Shown: positions 36,783-45,905 of the stretch, piece after piece
Numbering within the stretch: position 1 is the first letter of the stretch
How the letters are laid out: each line of letters begins with the position of its first letter
Notes under the pieces: generated by a model
The model's database searches: none
Told to the model about the DNA's origin: nothing
The model's input: the letters and a program-made list of their open reading frames with translations, nothing else
Made by a program: the position numbers and the translations under genes
Assembly (NCBI GenBank): GCA_022615575.1
Contig: JAKEGM010000027.1
Coordinates: forward strand, 1-62,818
DNA length: 62,818 nucleotides
DNA from: Planctomycetales bacterium
GTDB lineage: Bacteria > Planctomycetota > Phycisphaerae > Sedimentisphaerales > Anaerohalosphaeraceae
Direction: 5' to 3'

Positions 36783-38054
36783 ATGAATGTTGATATGAAA
36801 CGAAGTCGCGGGCTCACGGCGTACCGAGGTGTGTCGCTGTGGGCCTGTGTGATATGTGTGCTGTTGCCGGCCGGATGCCGGCGGCACGTAATTGAGCCGA
36901 CGTTCGGGGCCGACAGCCCCGAACAGACGTGGATACGTGTTTTGCTCTTTGGCAATATAAGAGAGTGTACAATCGCTTCAATCAGCGGTTTTTGGGTTGA
37001 CGATGCCGACAGCGGAAGCAGCGCCGAATTTACGACACATGCGCCGGTCCGGGTGTGTTTGCGGGATACCGCCATTGTTGTCGGAGAACATCGCTTCGGC
37101 AGCGACATTACGATTAAACCGCACGCCCCCTATGTTGCTTTTGATATCGAGGGCAAACCGTACCGTGGCTATGTCCGACTGCGAATCCGACCGGACGAAC
37201 TCGGTTTTGAAGCTGTTAATCACGTCCCGCTGGAATCGTATCTCTTTGGCGTGGTGGGCAAAGAAATGCAGAGTTATTGGGAGCCGGAGGCGCTCAAGGC
37301 GCAGGCGGTGGTTTCACGAACCTACTGCTTGTATATCAAAGACCGCTTCGGCCCCTCCCGGTCGTGGGATTTGATGCAGTCGGAGGCGAATCAGGTTTAT
37401 CGCGGGGTAGAGGCGGAAACGCCCTCCATCCGGCAGGCGGTGCTGGAAACGGCCGGCCAGGTTCTGATTGGCAAATTTGACGACGGCAGCCAATCGCTGT
37501 TTCCGACGTATTACAGCAGTTCCTGCGGCGGTCACACGGAACCGGCGGAAAATGTCTTCGGCGGGCCAGCTATCGAATCCCTGTCGGGCGTTATGTGTCC
37601 GTACTGCCAAAGAGTGGCGCGGCGCCGCGATTTTTACTGGCCGGCTGTGACGCTCACGAAACGCCAAATCAGCGACGCGCTCATCCAGCGTTACGGCTTG
37701 CTGGACAAACTGGAGGAAATTGAGGATTTTGAGATTTTGCGAATCGGTTTCCTCAACCGTGTCACCCTAGTTCGGCTGATTGGAAAAAACGGCAGGACCG
37801 ATACCGTCCGCGGAGAGGATTTTCGGCTGTGCCTTGACCCGACGGGACGCAAGCTTAAAAGCGCTGTCTTCACGGCTGCCAAAACCGCTCAGACGGTTGT
37901 TTTTCAAAACGGCCTTGGGTTTGGACACGGCGTCGGGTTATGCCAGTGCGGAGCGCAGGGGATGGCGCGAAACGGCAATGATTACCGGAGTATTCTTGAC
38001 TTTTATTTCCCCGGCTCCAAACGAGTCGCCATAGAAACGTCGATGGAACCATGA
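36783..38054 (+). CDS. SpoIID/LytB domain lipoprotein
   Basis: 423 residues with a probable lipoprotein signal (VCVLLPAGC; Cys at about residue 31). The SpoIID/LytB region shows VPLESYLFGVVGKEM, LKAQAVVSRTYCLY, YYSSSCGGHTEPAENVFGG and GHGVGLCQCGAQGMARNG, the conserved family blocks. SpoIID proteins are peptidoglycan lytic transglycosylases; in non-spore-formers they are thought to remodel denuded glycan. A start at 36795 is also possible. It overlaps tgt by 4 bases. Confidence 0.87.
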   Translation: MNVDMKRSRGLTAYRGVSLWACVICVLLPAGCRRHVIEPTFGADSPEQTWIRVLLFGNIRECTIASISGFWVDDADSGSSAEFTTHAPVRVCLRDTAIVVGEHRFGSDITIKPHAPYVAFDIEGKPYRGYVRLRIRPDELGFEAVNHVPLESYLFGVVGKEMQSYWEPEALKAQAVVSRTYCLYIKDRFGPSRSWDLMQSEANQVYRGVEAETPSIRQAVLETAGQVLIGKFDDGSQSLFPTYYSSSCGGHTEPAENVFGGPAIESLSGVMCPYCQRVARRRDFYWPAVTLTKRQISDALIQRYGLLDKLEEIEDFEILRIGFLNRVTLVRLIGKNGRTDTVRGEDFRLCLDPTGRKLKSAVFTAAKTAQTVVFQNGLGFGHGVGLCQCGAQGMARNGNDYRSILDFYFPGSKRVAIETSMEP

Positions 38055-39193
38055 ACGGCTTTGAACTCAAAAACAGGGATTCGCACAGCCATGCCCGGCG
38101 CGGCGGCTTTTTAACGGCGCACGGGACTGTCCAGACGCCGGCGTTTATGCCGGTGGGCACGCGCGGCTGTGTCAAGGGGATTACCCCCGAACAGCTTAGG
38201 GCGACCGGCGCCGAAATCGTGCTGGCCAATACCTATCACCTGCTGATCCGTCCCGGAACCAGGGTGGTTGAATCGCTGGGCGATCTGCACGGGCTGATGA
38301 GCTGGCAGGGGCCGATTCTGACGGACAGCGGCGGCTATCAGGTCTTTTCGCTCAGTACGCTGAATCGCATTGGGGACGATGGTGTGGAGTTTGCCAGCCA
38401 TATCGACGGGGAAAAGATTTATCTGGATGCCCGAATCGCAACCGAAACGCAGAATCGGCTGGGCGCTGACATTATTATGTGTTTTGACGAGTGTACGCCG
38501 TGGCCTTGCCCGCAGGAGCACCTCAAAAAGGCGGTCGAGCGAACAGTCCGCTGGGCACGGCAATGCAAAGAGCATCATGCGAATAAAAAACAGTTGTTGT
38601 TCGGGATTGTGCAGGGCGGCGTGAACTTGGAATTGCGCAGTGCGTGTGCGGCCGAATTGGTGCCGATGGAGTTTGATGGATACGCCATTGGCGGTCTGAG
38701 CGTAGGTGAAGGTCATGAAGCCATGGCCAAAACAGTCCGACATACCGCCCCGCTGCTGCCGGACGACAAGCCCCGCTACCTGATGGGAGTAGGAATGCCG
38801 GTGGATATCGTCGAAGCGGTACGGGCGGGCGTTGATATGTTTGATTGTGTGCTCCCGACACGGAACGGGCGAAACGCCTACGCCTTCACTGATAACGGGC
38901 CGATCCGCCTGCGAAACAGCCAGTATCTTACGAATACCGACCCCATTGAACCGGGCTGTCTGTGTTATACATGTCGGAACTTTGGAAAAGGAACCCTCCG
39001 GCATTTTTTTAATGTCGGCGAGATGTTAGGCCCGATTTTAGTATCGATTCACAATCTGACCTATTACCAGCGTCTGATGCATACCATTCGGACGCAGTTG
39101 GAAAACGGAACGTTTGGCCTATGGGCAAACGACTTTTGTGCAAAACATAAAAATGAAACAGGTGAAATAAACGAAACGACTATCGTTATCTAA
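38051..39193 (+). CDS. tgt: tRNA-guanine transglycosylase (queuosine pathway)
   Basis: 380 residues. Replaces G34 with preQ1 in GUN-anticodon tRNAs. Catalytic features: ILTDSGGYQVFSL (proton-acceptor Asp), GIVQGG and AIGGLSVGE substrate loops, nucleophile Asp in MFDCVLPTRNGRNA, and the zinc site CLCYTC with a following His (RHFFN). The start overlaps the SpoIID-like gene (ATGA). The tgt-yajC-secDF order is a widespread conserved cluster. Confidence 0.97.
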   Translation: MNGFELKNRDSHSHARRGGFLTAHGTVQTPAFMPVGTRGCVKGITPEQLRATGAEIVLANTYHLLIRPGTRVVESLGDLHGLMSWQGPILTDSGGYQVFSLSTLNRIGDDGVEFASHIDGEKIYLDARIATETQNRLGADIIMCFDECTPWPCPQEHLKKAVERTVRWARQCKEHHANKKQLLFGIVQGGVNLELRSACAAELVPMEFDGYAIGGLSVGEGHEAMAKTVRHTAPLLPDDKPRYLMGVGMPVDIVEAVRAGVDMFDCVLPTRNGRNAYAFTDNGPIRLRNSQYLTNTDPIEPGCLCYTCRNFGKGTLRHFFNVGEMLGPILVSIHNLTYYQRLMHTIRTQLENGTFGLWANDFCAKHKNETGEINETTIVI

Positions 39194-39204
39194 AGGAGTA
39201 TGCA

Positions 39205-39630
39205 ATGAATAGTATGTGGATGTTGGCAGCCGCCGAGACCCCGTCAAACGGCGAAAGCGAGACGATTACCATGGAAGAATCAACCGGCACGCAGCAGGCG
39301 GTCACAACCCAGGACGGCAGCGTCCCGCCGACAAACGTACCGGCCAAACAGCCTCCTAACCCGTGGATGCAATTTCTGCCGATCATTCTGATTTTTGTCG
39401 TGATGTATTTCTTCATGTTCCGCGGTCCCAAGAAAAAACAGCAGGAGCATCAAAAAATGGTCGATTCCCTCCAGAAAAATGACCGCATTCGGACCATCGG
39501 CGGCATTTTCGGGACGGTGCTGGATGTGCGGGAAGATGAGATCGTTCTGAAAATCGACGAATCCACCAATACCAAAATGCGCGTCAGCCCGGCGGCGATT
39601 GCCGCGGTGCTCAAAGACAAAACGGAATAA
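39205..39630 (+). CDS. yajC: Preprotein translocase accessory subunit YajC
   Basis: 141 residues: a variable Thr/Pro-rich N-terminus, one membrane helix (FLPIILIFVVMYFFMFRGPKKKQQEHQKMV) and the conserved cytosolic domain (SLQKNDRIRTIGGIFGTVLDV, DESTNTKMRVSPAAIA). YajC associates with SecDF and YidC at the Sec translocon. It starts 11 bases after tgt with AAGGAG upstream. Confidence 0.95.
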   Translation: MNSMWMLAAAETPSNGESETITMEESTGTQQAVTTQDGSVPPTNVPAKQPPNPWMQFLPIILIFVVMYFFMFRGPKKKQQEHQKMVDSLQKNDRIRTIGGIFGTVLDVREDEIVLKIDESTNTKMRVSPAAIAAVLKDKTE

Positions 39631-39681
39631 GAAACAGCAAACAGAAACCAAGCACATCTGCTTTATTTTCAGGAACCGGTT

Positions 39682-42600
39682 ATGGACAAGAATTTAATCT
39701 GGAAAAGCTTGTTAATTGTTGTCATCATCGCTTTGGCCGCATGGAACCTGTACCCGCCGCAGGAAACGCTCAAGCCGGGCATTGACCTGGCGGGCGGCAC
39801 CAGCTTGATTTATGAAATTGACACAACCGATCTGGCCCCCGGCGAGCAGCGGAATCTGGCGCAGAACATGATTCCAATCCTGCTCAAACGCATCAACCCG
39901 ACGCATGTTGCCAATATCGTCATGCGTCCCCAGGGTGATACCCGCATCGAGATTCAATTGCCGGTCGCCAGTATGGATACACAGAAGAAACGCGCAGCGT
40001 ACGAAGCCGCTCTATCCGCCCTCGAAGAGGAAAACATCAACCTGCTGAAAATTCGCCAGGCCCTCACCCTGCCGGCCGAGCAGCGTCAGCCGGCCCTTGA
40101 GCAGTACGCCAAGGGCAACGATTCACGCGGACAGATTCTGACCGATCTGGCCAACATCTATGATCTCCGCAAACAGGCCCAGCAGCAGCGGGACCAGCTG
40201 GTCGCCGAAATGGACGGCGTCAAAGCCAAATTTGAAGCCGCCGGCCTGAACGTTGAAACCCTGCAGTACAATTTCCGTACCTGGACCAAGGAAGAACCGG
40301 CCAAACAAAAAGAAAGCGTTGAAACGTATATAAAAACCAATGTCAAGGAGGATGCTGCCGCCGACGGTTCTCTGGGCGCCCGTCAAACACAGGCCGTTGC
40401 GCTGATCAGCGATTATCTGAAACTCTACGGTCGGTGGTTTCCGGTTGTGGACGATCTGACCAAACCCGAAACAGGGCTGAATGATCGATGGGATGCTGCG
40501 GTAAAGAATATGGGCCAATTGAATCTGAGCATTGATCTGTTTCAGAATGTGCTGGAAATGCCCAAGGATTCGAAGCCGCGCAACGAAAAACTGGAGAGTT
40601 GGAAAAAGGCGTTTCCGGAACGCAGCGGCAAGATTGATGCTGTTGTTACGGCCTTCGATACCTACCGTGTTGTCGGCGGACGCCTGGACGACCCGGAAGA
40701 TCTCAAACGGATGTTAAAGGGTTCCGGCGTGCTGGAATTCCGCATTCTGCCGACCGGCGAAGAGGGCAACGCCACTGAACTTGAGGCCTACCGTGAAGCA
40801 CTGACAAGCAAAGGCCCTAAACTGGCCTCGGACAGCCGCCATGTGTGGTGTCTGATCGAGGATCCGGCCGCTTGGAACGGCGGAGGTGTAACCGGAACCT
40901 TTGGTGAAAAGATTTACGTTTTGTGCAGCAATCAGCCCAACGAGAAAATGCTGCACGGAGGCGACAAAAAATGGAAGCTGAAAAAGGCCTATCCGACCTC
41001 CGATGAACAGGGACGCCGGGCCATCGGTTTCACATTTGACGATGTGGCGGCCAACCGCTTTTTTGCGATTACCAGCAATAATATCGGCAAGCCCCTGGCC
41101 ATCCTGCTGGACGATCAGGTCATATCCGCCCCGCGTATCAACAGTGCTATCCGTTCTTCGGGCATCATCACCGGTTCCTTCTCACAAGTAGAGGTGGCGG
41201 ATATGGTCAACAAACTCAACGCTGGCTCGTTTCCGGCGCGCCTGAGCGAGGTCCCCATCTCGGAAAAGAGCATCAGCGCCACCATCGGCAAGGATAACCG
41301 CGACAAGGGAATCAAGGCCGGCCTGATTGGACTGGCGGGAACGATGTTGTTTATGCTGGTCTATTACTTTCTGGCCGGTGCCATCGCCAATGTTGCCCTG
41401 CTGCTGAATGTCCTGCTTATTCTTGGGGTTATGTCCCTGCTGGATGCCACGTTCACTCTGCCGGGTATCGCCGGTTTTCTTTTGAGCATCGGTATGAGCG
41501 TGGACGCCAACGTTCTGATAAATGAACGTATTCGTGAAGAACAGCAGCGTGGCTCGTCGGTCAAGACAGCGATCGCCAACGGCTATCATCGGGCGTTCAC
41601 CACGATTTTCGATTCCAACCTGACAACCTTCCTGCCTGCTTTGGTTCTATACATGGCGGCCTCGGAAGAAGTCAAGGGATTTGCCATTGTGGTCATAATC
41701 GGTCAGGTCGCGAATCTGGCCACCGCGTTGTTCGTAACGCGCGTCATCTTTGACTGGCTGACCAGCACCCGCCTTCTGACCAACCGCCTCAGGATGTTTG
41801 CGCTGATGCGGAACCCCCATATCAACTGGATGGGTCTGCGGCCGATATTCCTGACAATCTCTTCTATCCTGGTGATCGGCGGTTTAGCGGTCTTTTTCAC
41901 CCGCAATGAAACGAAGAGCAGTAAATATGACATTGAATTCATCGGGGGTACCAGTATTGAAATCGAACTCAAGGAGGGAACCGGCTATAACCGGGAAAAA
42001 GTCGAACAGATTTTCACGTCCTACGCCAGGTCCATCGGCAACAGCGCCCTGACCGCGGCCAAGATTTATGAGGTTGGCCAAAGCGGTCGGCAGTTTGAAA
42101 TCAGCACTACCGAAACCAACAAAACGACCGCAGCAGTCGCTCTGAATCCAGGCACAGCCGAAACAGCCGCAACGCTGGCGGAAAAGATTCGCCAAGCCGC
42201 CGCCAAAACCGGCAAGACACTCCCAAATCTGAATATCACCGCCGCCGGATCGAATGTTTATACGGTTTCGACCGGTCGATTGAATGCCGACACGGTGAAT
42301 GAGGTTTTGACGGACGCTCTTGGCGCATCGGGTACGGTCAGCAACGTGGAGGTACAGGAAATCGTCAGTAACGCGGTACATGAGGCATTCAAGGAGTTTT
42401 TGACGGTACGTAAAGATATTGGGCTGACCGTTGTAAAGGAACAGAAGATTGAAGAGGATAGTGAAGATGTATCGCTGCTGGCCGATTATCAGGGCGGCGT
42501 CCGGTTGATATGCGACCTGCAGACAGAAACAACCGCTACGGAAATCGAGGCGCGTATCAGTACGCTTCTTTCCAAACCGGATATGCAGGATTTAGCCCGA

Positions 42601-43374
42601 TACCCCCATAAGCTGCTCAAGCCCGACTTGAGCGAACCGGCGGCTGATGAACTGCTCAACCAGTTCGTCTATGTCAGCGTTCATCCGGACGCCGGATACC
42701 GGGAACTGGAACAGAACGAATGGCAGAACTTTGTGGATAACGAAAAAACCAAACTGGCCGGCGCCGCGTCGCTGGCAACATCGTTGTCCCGTGTTACGCA
42801 GATTGACCCGTCAATCGGGGCACAGTCCAAACAGCGGGCAATTGTCGCTTCGATCCTGTCCTTGATTGCTATCCTGGGCTATATCTGGGTTCGGTTTGGA
42901 ACAGCCCGCTACGGTTTTGCGGCCATTATCGCTCTGATGCACAATGTGATTATCACCCTGGGTCTTTTTACGGCCTGCACCTATTTGGCGCCAACAGCCA
43001 TTGGCAAAGCCCTGCTTCTGGGCGACTTCAAAATCAATCTGGAGATCATCGCAGCCTTTCTGACGCTCATCGGTTATTCCGTCAATGATACGATTGTGGT
43101 GTTTGACCGTATCCGTGAAAACCGCGGCAAGTTGGGCATTTTGACGCCGGACACGATTTCGGCCAGTATCAACCAGACGCTATCGCGTACCATCCTGACG
43201 GGAACAACCACGCTGATGGTGCTTGTGGTGATGTATATCTGGGGTGGTCCCGGCCTGCGGGACTTTACCTTTGTGATGCTGGTGGGCATTCTCGTAGGCA
43301 CGTATTCCTCGATTGCCATCGCATCGCCGATTCTCCTGATCGGAAAATCCCAAGTCGATCAGATTACCAAATAA
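39682..43374 (+). CDS. secDF: Fused protein translocase SecD-SecF with a large helical insertion
   Basis: 1230 residues. The SecD part has the first membrane helix, the GIDLAGGTSLIYEI motif, the periplasmic P1 domain and five more helices (ISATIGKDNRDKGIKAGLIG, SIGMSVDANVLINERIREE). The SecF part follows from about 710 with FIGGTSIEIEL and TLIGYSVNDTIVVFDRIRENR. Between the two halves of P1, residues about 93-335 form an extra Gln/Glu/Lys-rich helical segment not found in E. coli SecD. It uses the proton-motive force to help Sec export; fusion of SecD and SecF is common in several phyla. Confidence 0.95.
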   Translation: MDKNLIWKSLLIVVIIALAAWNLYPPQETLKPGIDLAGGTSLIYEIDTTDLAPGEQRNLAQNMIPILLKRINPTHVANIVMRPQGDTRIEIQLPVASMDTQKKRAAYEAALSALEEENINLLKIRQALTLPAEQRQPALEQYAKGNDSRGQILTDLANIYDLRKQAQQQRDQLVAEMDGVKAKFEAAGLNVETLQYNFRTWTKEEPAKQKESVETYIKTNVKEDAAADGSLGARQTQAVALISDYLKLYGRWFPVVDDLTKPETGLNDRWDAAVKNMGQLNLSIDLFQNVLEMPKDSKPRNEKLESWKKAFPERSGKIDAVVTAFDTYRVVGGRLDDPEDLKRMLKGSGVLEFRILPTGEEGNATELEAYREALTSKGPKLASDSRHVWCLIEDPAAWNGGGVTGTFGEKIYVLCSNQPNEKMLHGGDKKWKLKKAYPTSDEQGRRAIGFTFDDVAANRFFAITSNNIGKPLAILLDDQVISAPRINSAIRSSGIITGSFSQVEVADMVNKLNAGSFPARLSEVPISEKSISATIGKDNRDKGIKAGLIGLAGTMLFMLVYYFLAGAIANVALLLNVLLILGVMSLLDATFTLPGIAGFLLSIGMSVDANVLINERIREEQQRGSSVKTAIANGYHRAFTTIFDSNLTTFLPALVLYMAASEEVKGFAIVVIIGQVANLATALFVTRVIFDWLTSTRLLTNRLRMFALMRNPHINWMGLRPIFLTISSILVIGGLAVFFTRNETKSSKYDIEFIGGTSIEIELKEGTGYNREKVEQIFTSYARSIGNSALTAAKIYEVGQSGRQFEISTTETNKTTAAVALNPGTAETAATLAEKIRQAAAKTGKTLPNLNITAAGSNVYTVSTGRLNADTVNEVLTDALGASGTVSNVEVQEIVSNAVHEAFKEFLTVRKDIGLTVVKEQKIEEDSEDVSLLADYQGGVRLICDLQTETTATEIEARISTLLSKPDMQDLARYPHKLLKPDLSEPAADELLNQFVYVSVHPDAGYRELEQNEWQNFVDNEKTKLAGAASLATSLSRVTQIDPSIGAQSKQRAIVASILSLIAILGYIWVRFGTARYGFAAIIALMHNVIITLGLFTACTYLAPTAIGKALLLGDFKINLEIIAAFLTLIGYSVNDTIVVFDRIRENRGKLGILTPDTISASINQTLSRTILTGTTTLMVLVVMYIWGGPGLRDFTFVMLVGILVGTYSSIAIASPILLIGKSQVDQITK

Positions 43375-43395
43375 TTGCTTTGGTGTTTGAGGCAT

Positions 43396-44664
43396 TCAAA
43401 GGCCGGGGCCGTTCAACACGGTTCCGGCTTTTTTATTGCCGTTTTTTCGGTCCAGCCATGACCAGACCATCATCGCTGCGACGGTATCACCGGAGGAATT
43501 GACCATCGTGGCCGGCGGGTCCACCAGGGTGCCAAGCATGGAAATAATCGGAAGGGCCTCTGGACCGAAACCATAGAGCGAAACTATCAGAACCTCACCA
43601 AGAAAACCTCCGCCCGGAATTCCGCTCATGACCACTCCGCATAGAATGGAAACACCGATGGCGGCAACATATGTATCAAGTCCGGCAAAGGGGCGCCCGT
43701 ACAGAGAAAATAAGACGGCAATTTTTACAATCGCCGCCAAACACGTCCCATCCATGTGAATTGTCGCCCCCAGCGGCAGTACAATCTCCCGAACATCTTC
43801 GGGCACGCCAATCCGCCGGGCTGCCTCCATATTGGCCGGTAGTGCGGCCAGCGAACTGCCCGTGCCCCAGGCCGTCAAGGCGGCTGGCGGGATATGCGTC
43901 CAGAACCGTCGAAGGAAATCCTTGCCCCCTGCCAGAAATGCATAGAACGAAAAAGCGACTCCAAAATACAGAATCGCCGCTGGGTAATACAGAAGAACCA
44001 CGCGAAGATAGGTCCCGACCAGTTTCGGGCCAAACGTTCCGACCAGATAGGCGAAATAGGCCCCCAGTCCCACGGGCGCATAGAGCATAATCAGGCGAAT
44101 CATTGCCCCCGTGACGGCCGTCCCCGAAATCAGGAATTCCCGGAACGGACGCCCCTTTTCACCGGCGGCCTGCGATGCCAACCCGATTAAAAGTGAAAAG
44201 ACAATCAGGGCCAGGATATTTTGACGGCTCAGAAGACCTGAAAAATCGGTTACTGTAAATGTTCCAACGATTTTTTCGGCCAAATCACCCGTGCTTGATG
44301 GCGCCGGCGGGTCCAGTTGAAGCATCAAACCCTGTGCCGGATCAAAGACCTTCACGGCCAAAAGCATCAGGACGGACGAAATAATCCCCGTCATCAAAAA
44401 AACCGCCAGCATCATGCCCGCAATTCGCCCCAGTCGCCGAAGGTTGGAACTGGCGGCCACGGCGGACGCAATCGAGAAAAACACCAGCGGCACCACAGCA
44501 CAGAACAGAAGATTCAAAAAAATGTCGCCAAATGGCTTGAAAAACCGGGAAGCGGGACCGATCAGGCCTCCGACACCGGCGCCCGTCAGGACGGCGCCCA
44601 TCAGTATGAGCGTAAACCGCCATTGCTTCAGAAAGGCCTTTATTTTCATATCCTTGGCCGCCAT
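43396..44664 (-). CDS. Dicarboxylate/amino acid:cation symporter (DAACS/GltP family)
   Basis: 422 residues with eight-helix-plus-hairpin topology. Family signatures: the Ser-rich hairpin WGTGSSLAALP, the LPLGATIHMDGT helix-7 motif (normally NMDGT), the GIPGGGFLGE hairpin and LVDPPATMVNSSGDTVAA in helix 8. It co-transports glutamate, aspartate or C4-dicarboxylates with Na+ or H+; the exact substrate cannot be read. It lies next to the left end of the tRNA-Arg element. Confidence 0.92.
   Translation of the reverse strand: MAAKDMKIKAFLKQWRFTLILMGAVLTGAGVGGLIGPASRFFKPFGDIFLNLLFCAVVPLVFFSIASAVAASSNLRRLGRIAGMMLAVFLMTGIISSVLMLLAVKVFDPAQGLMLQLDPPAPSSTGDLAEKIVGTFTVTDFSGLLSRQNILALIVFSLLIGLASQAAGEKGRPFREFLISGTAVTGAMIRLIMLYAPVGLGAYFAYLVGTFGPKLVGTYLRVVLLYYPAAILYFGVAFSFYAFLAGGKDFLRRFWTHIPPAALTAWGTGSSLAALPANMEAARRIGVPEDVREIVLPLGATIHMDGTCLAAIVKIAVLFSLYGRPFAGLDTYVAAIGVSILCGVVMSGIPGGGFLGEVLIVSLYGFGPEALPIISMLGTLVDPPATMVNSSGDTVAAMMVWSWLDRKNGNKKAGTVLNGPGL
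43402..43434 (+). terminator. Intrinsic terminator after secDF
   Basis: GCCGGGGCCGT pairs with ACGGTTCCGGC (two G-T wobbles) around a 5-base loop, followed by TTTTTT. It ends the tgt-yajC-secDF transcript. It overlaps the last codons of the convergent symporter gene, so the same DNA serves both as coding sequence and terminator. Confidence 0.8.
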
Positions 44665-44685
44665 AGAGTGTTAAAAGCATTCAAA

Positions 44686-44731
44686 ACTACGCCCGGGGCG
44701 GGATTCGAACCCACGACCCAAGGTTTAGGAA
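44686..44731. repeat. Left attachment site: duplicated 3' part of tRNA-Arg (decayed)
   Basis: 46 bases matching 51073-51116, which includes the 3' half of the intact tRNA-Arg(CCT) gene. The 22-base block at 44698-44719 and the 11-base block at 44721-44731 are identical to the right copy. The differences are a 2-base insertion in the acceptor-stem region and one substitution. This is the signature of integration at a tRNA 3' end: the original 3' half stays here while the element supplies a replacement on the right. Confidence 0.85.
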
Positions 44732-45344
44732 TCGCATCGGGCGGTTTTGGCAAGCCCCATCAAATACTCGACTTACTGACCGTAACCTTCGGTCATGCCG
44801 CTGCTTACAGAATCTCAATCAGTCTCACAGTGTATCAGGGAATCTCAGGTTTTCAATACAAAAGTTACACGAAAAGTTACAATCTGCCGCTCCTGCAGCG
44901 ATGAGTTAAGGACTATAACCTAACCCGGCGCAGCCGGAACCAAAAAAGTTTTTTTGTTTATGCCGCTCGACGTTTTTCAGATAATTGTCCGGTACCATTA
45001 TACTGAAAGGACCGAGCGTGCCGGATTTCATTGAGCGACATCATGATAAAATCAAAAAATCGGGCGAACCCACAAATACTACCCGACCAAATTCGGCCAG
45101 CGAATTATTACAACCGCTCTCAAGACCAGAGAACTGTTCGTTATCCCTTCGCTCAGAGGGATACAGGCTCACTGATTCAAATATCTTGACCATTTTGCGC
45201 AAGATTTTATTCATAAGATACTAAAAGCTGTATTAACCACAGACGACGCGGATTTTCATGGATTCTATTTTTATAGGCTGTCCCTCTTTAACTTAGAGCC
45301 TAATATAGCCAAGATGCAGGTTTTGACAGGCCACCATTAATCAT
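44732..45344. other. Non-coding left arm of the element
   Basis: 613 bases without a gene I can support. It holds two AAAAGTTACA repeats (44860-44881), two GAATCTCA copies (near 44810 and 44840), and at about 45237-45262 a segment (accacagacgacgcgg...) resembling short dispersed repeats common in this type of genome. The first part probably contains recombinase arm-binding sites. Confidence 0.5.
44860..44881 (+). repeat. Two AAAAGTTACA repeats with 12-bp period near the left att site
   Basis: AAAAGTTACA occurs at 44860-44869 and 44872-44881. Tandem short repeats 100-200 bases inside an att site are typical arm-type binding sites for tyrosine recombinases. A different 12-bp tandem repeat lies at the other end of the element (50934-50957). 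Confidence 0.55.
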
Positions 45345-45905
45345 TCAATTTCTCTGCCACACGGGGTGGTCTGGTAGGCATTTTTGAAATTCTTCAATCA
45401 TTTTCTCTTCGTAATCCCCTTCATACCGGCCCGCAATAAATTTATCGAATGCCTCGTCGTAAAACCTCTTCCAACTGGCTTCTTCGCTGCCAGGAATAAT
45501 CGGATAAAAATGCACACCCTTTTTCCTTGCGGCATCCAGATCGCCCAATGCATCTCCCAGCATGATTATTTTATCTTTATCATATTTGCCATTACTGACA
45601 ATCGAAAGGTGCTGGGCCTTGCTTCCCATTTCCTGGCCGGCAATAATTCGGACATATTGCCGAAAGTTATGTTCTGCCCATTCTCGCTCAAGAGCTTCTA
45701 TGGGTGTTGCCGAACAGACCATAATATCCGCCACAGGATACACTTTTCCCAGAACTTCACGAACTAAGGGAAAGGGCGGGATATTTTTTGCGATTTCGGC
45801 GACCATTTCATTGACTCGCCGGCTCCATTTCAGAGCATGCTGGAGCTCTTTTTGTGCATCGGCATTTGCTGATTGCAAAGTCGGCCATGAAATCCCAACT
45901 GAGGG
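45345..45905 (-). pseudogene. HAD-superfamily hydrolase, 5'-truncated
   Basis: The readable part encodes a HAD C-terminal two-thirds: motif II Ser/Thr in MVCSATP, a helical Lys region (QEMGSKAQHL) and motif IV MLGDALGDLDAA, ending SWKRFYDEAFDKF and a basic tail. The N-terminal segment with the nucleophile motif I (DxD) is missing. Upstream of about 45905 the frame runs into sequence of the element's ATPase gene, which is read in another frame. It therefore appears to be a gene broken by fusion or deletion. A product starting near 46028 would lack catalytic Asp. Confidence 0.6.

Noticed and set aside
44317-44904. Open frame across the left att site
   Set aside because: It runs antisense to the symporter gene and its GFEPTT-like stretch is just the antisense translation of the tRNA remnant.
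44985-45224. 79-codon open frame in the element's left arm
   Set aside because: No ribosome site, no recognisable features and low-complexity basic composition; considered chance.
45235-45265. Short dispersed repeat as an insertion sequence end
   Set aside because: The accacagacgacgcgg-like segment has no inverted partner or transposase nearby; it looks like a small dispersed repeat only.
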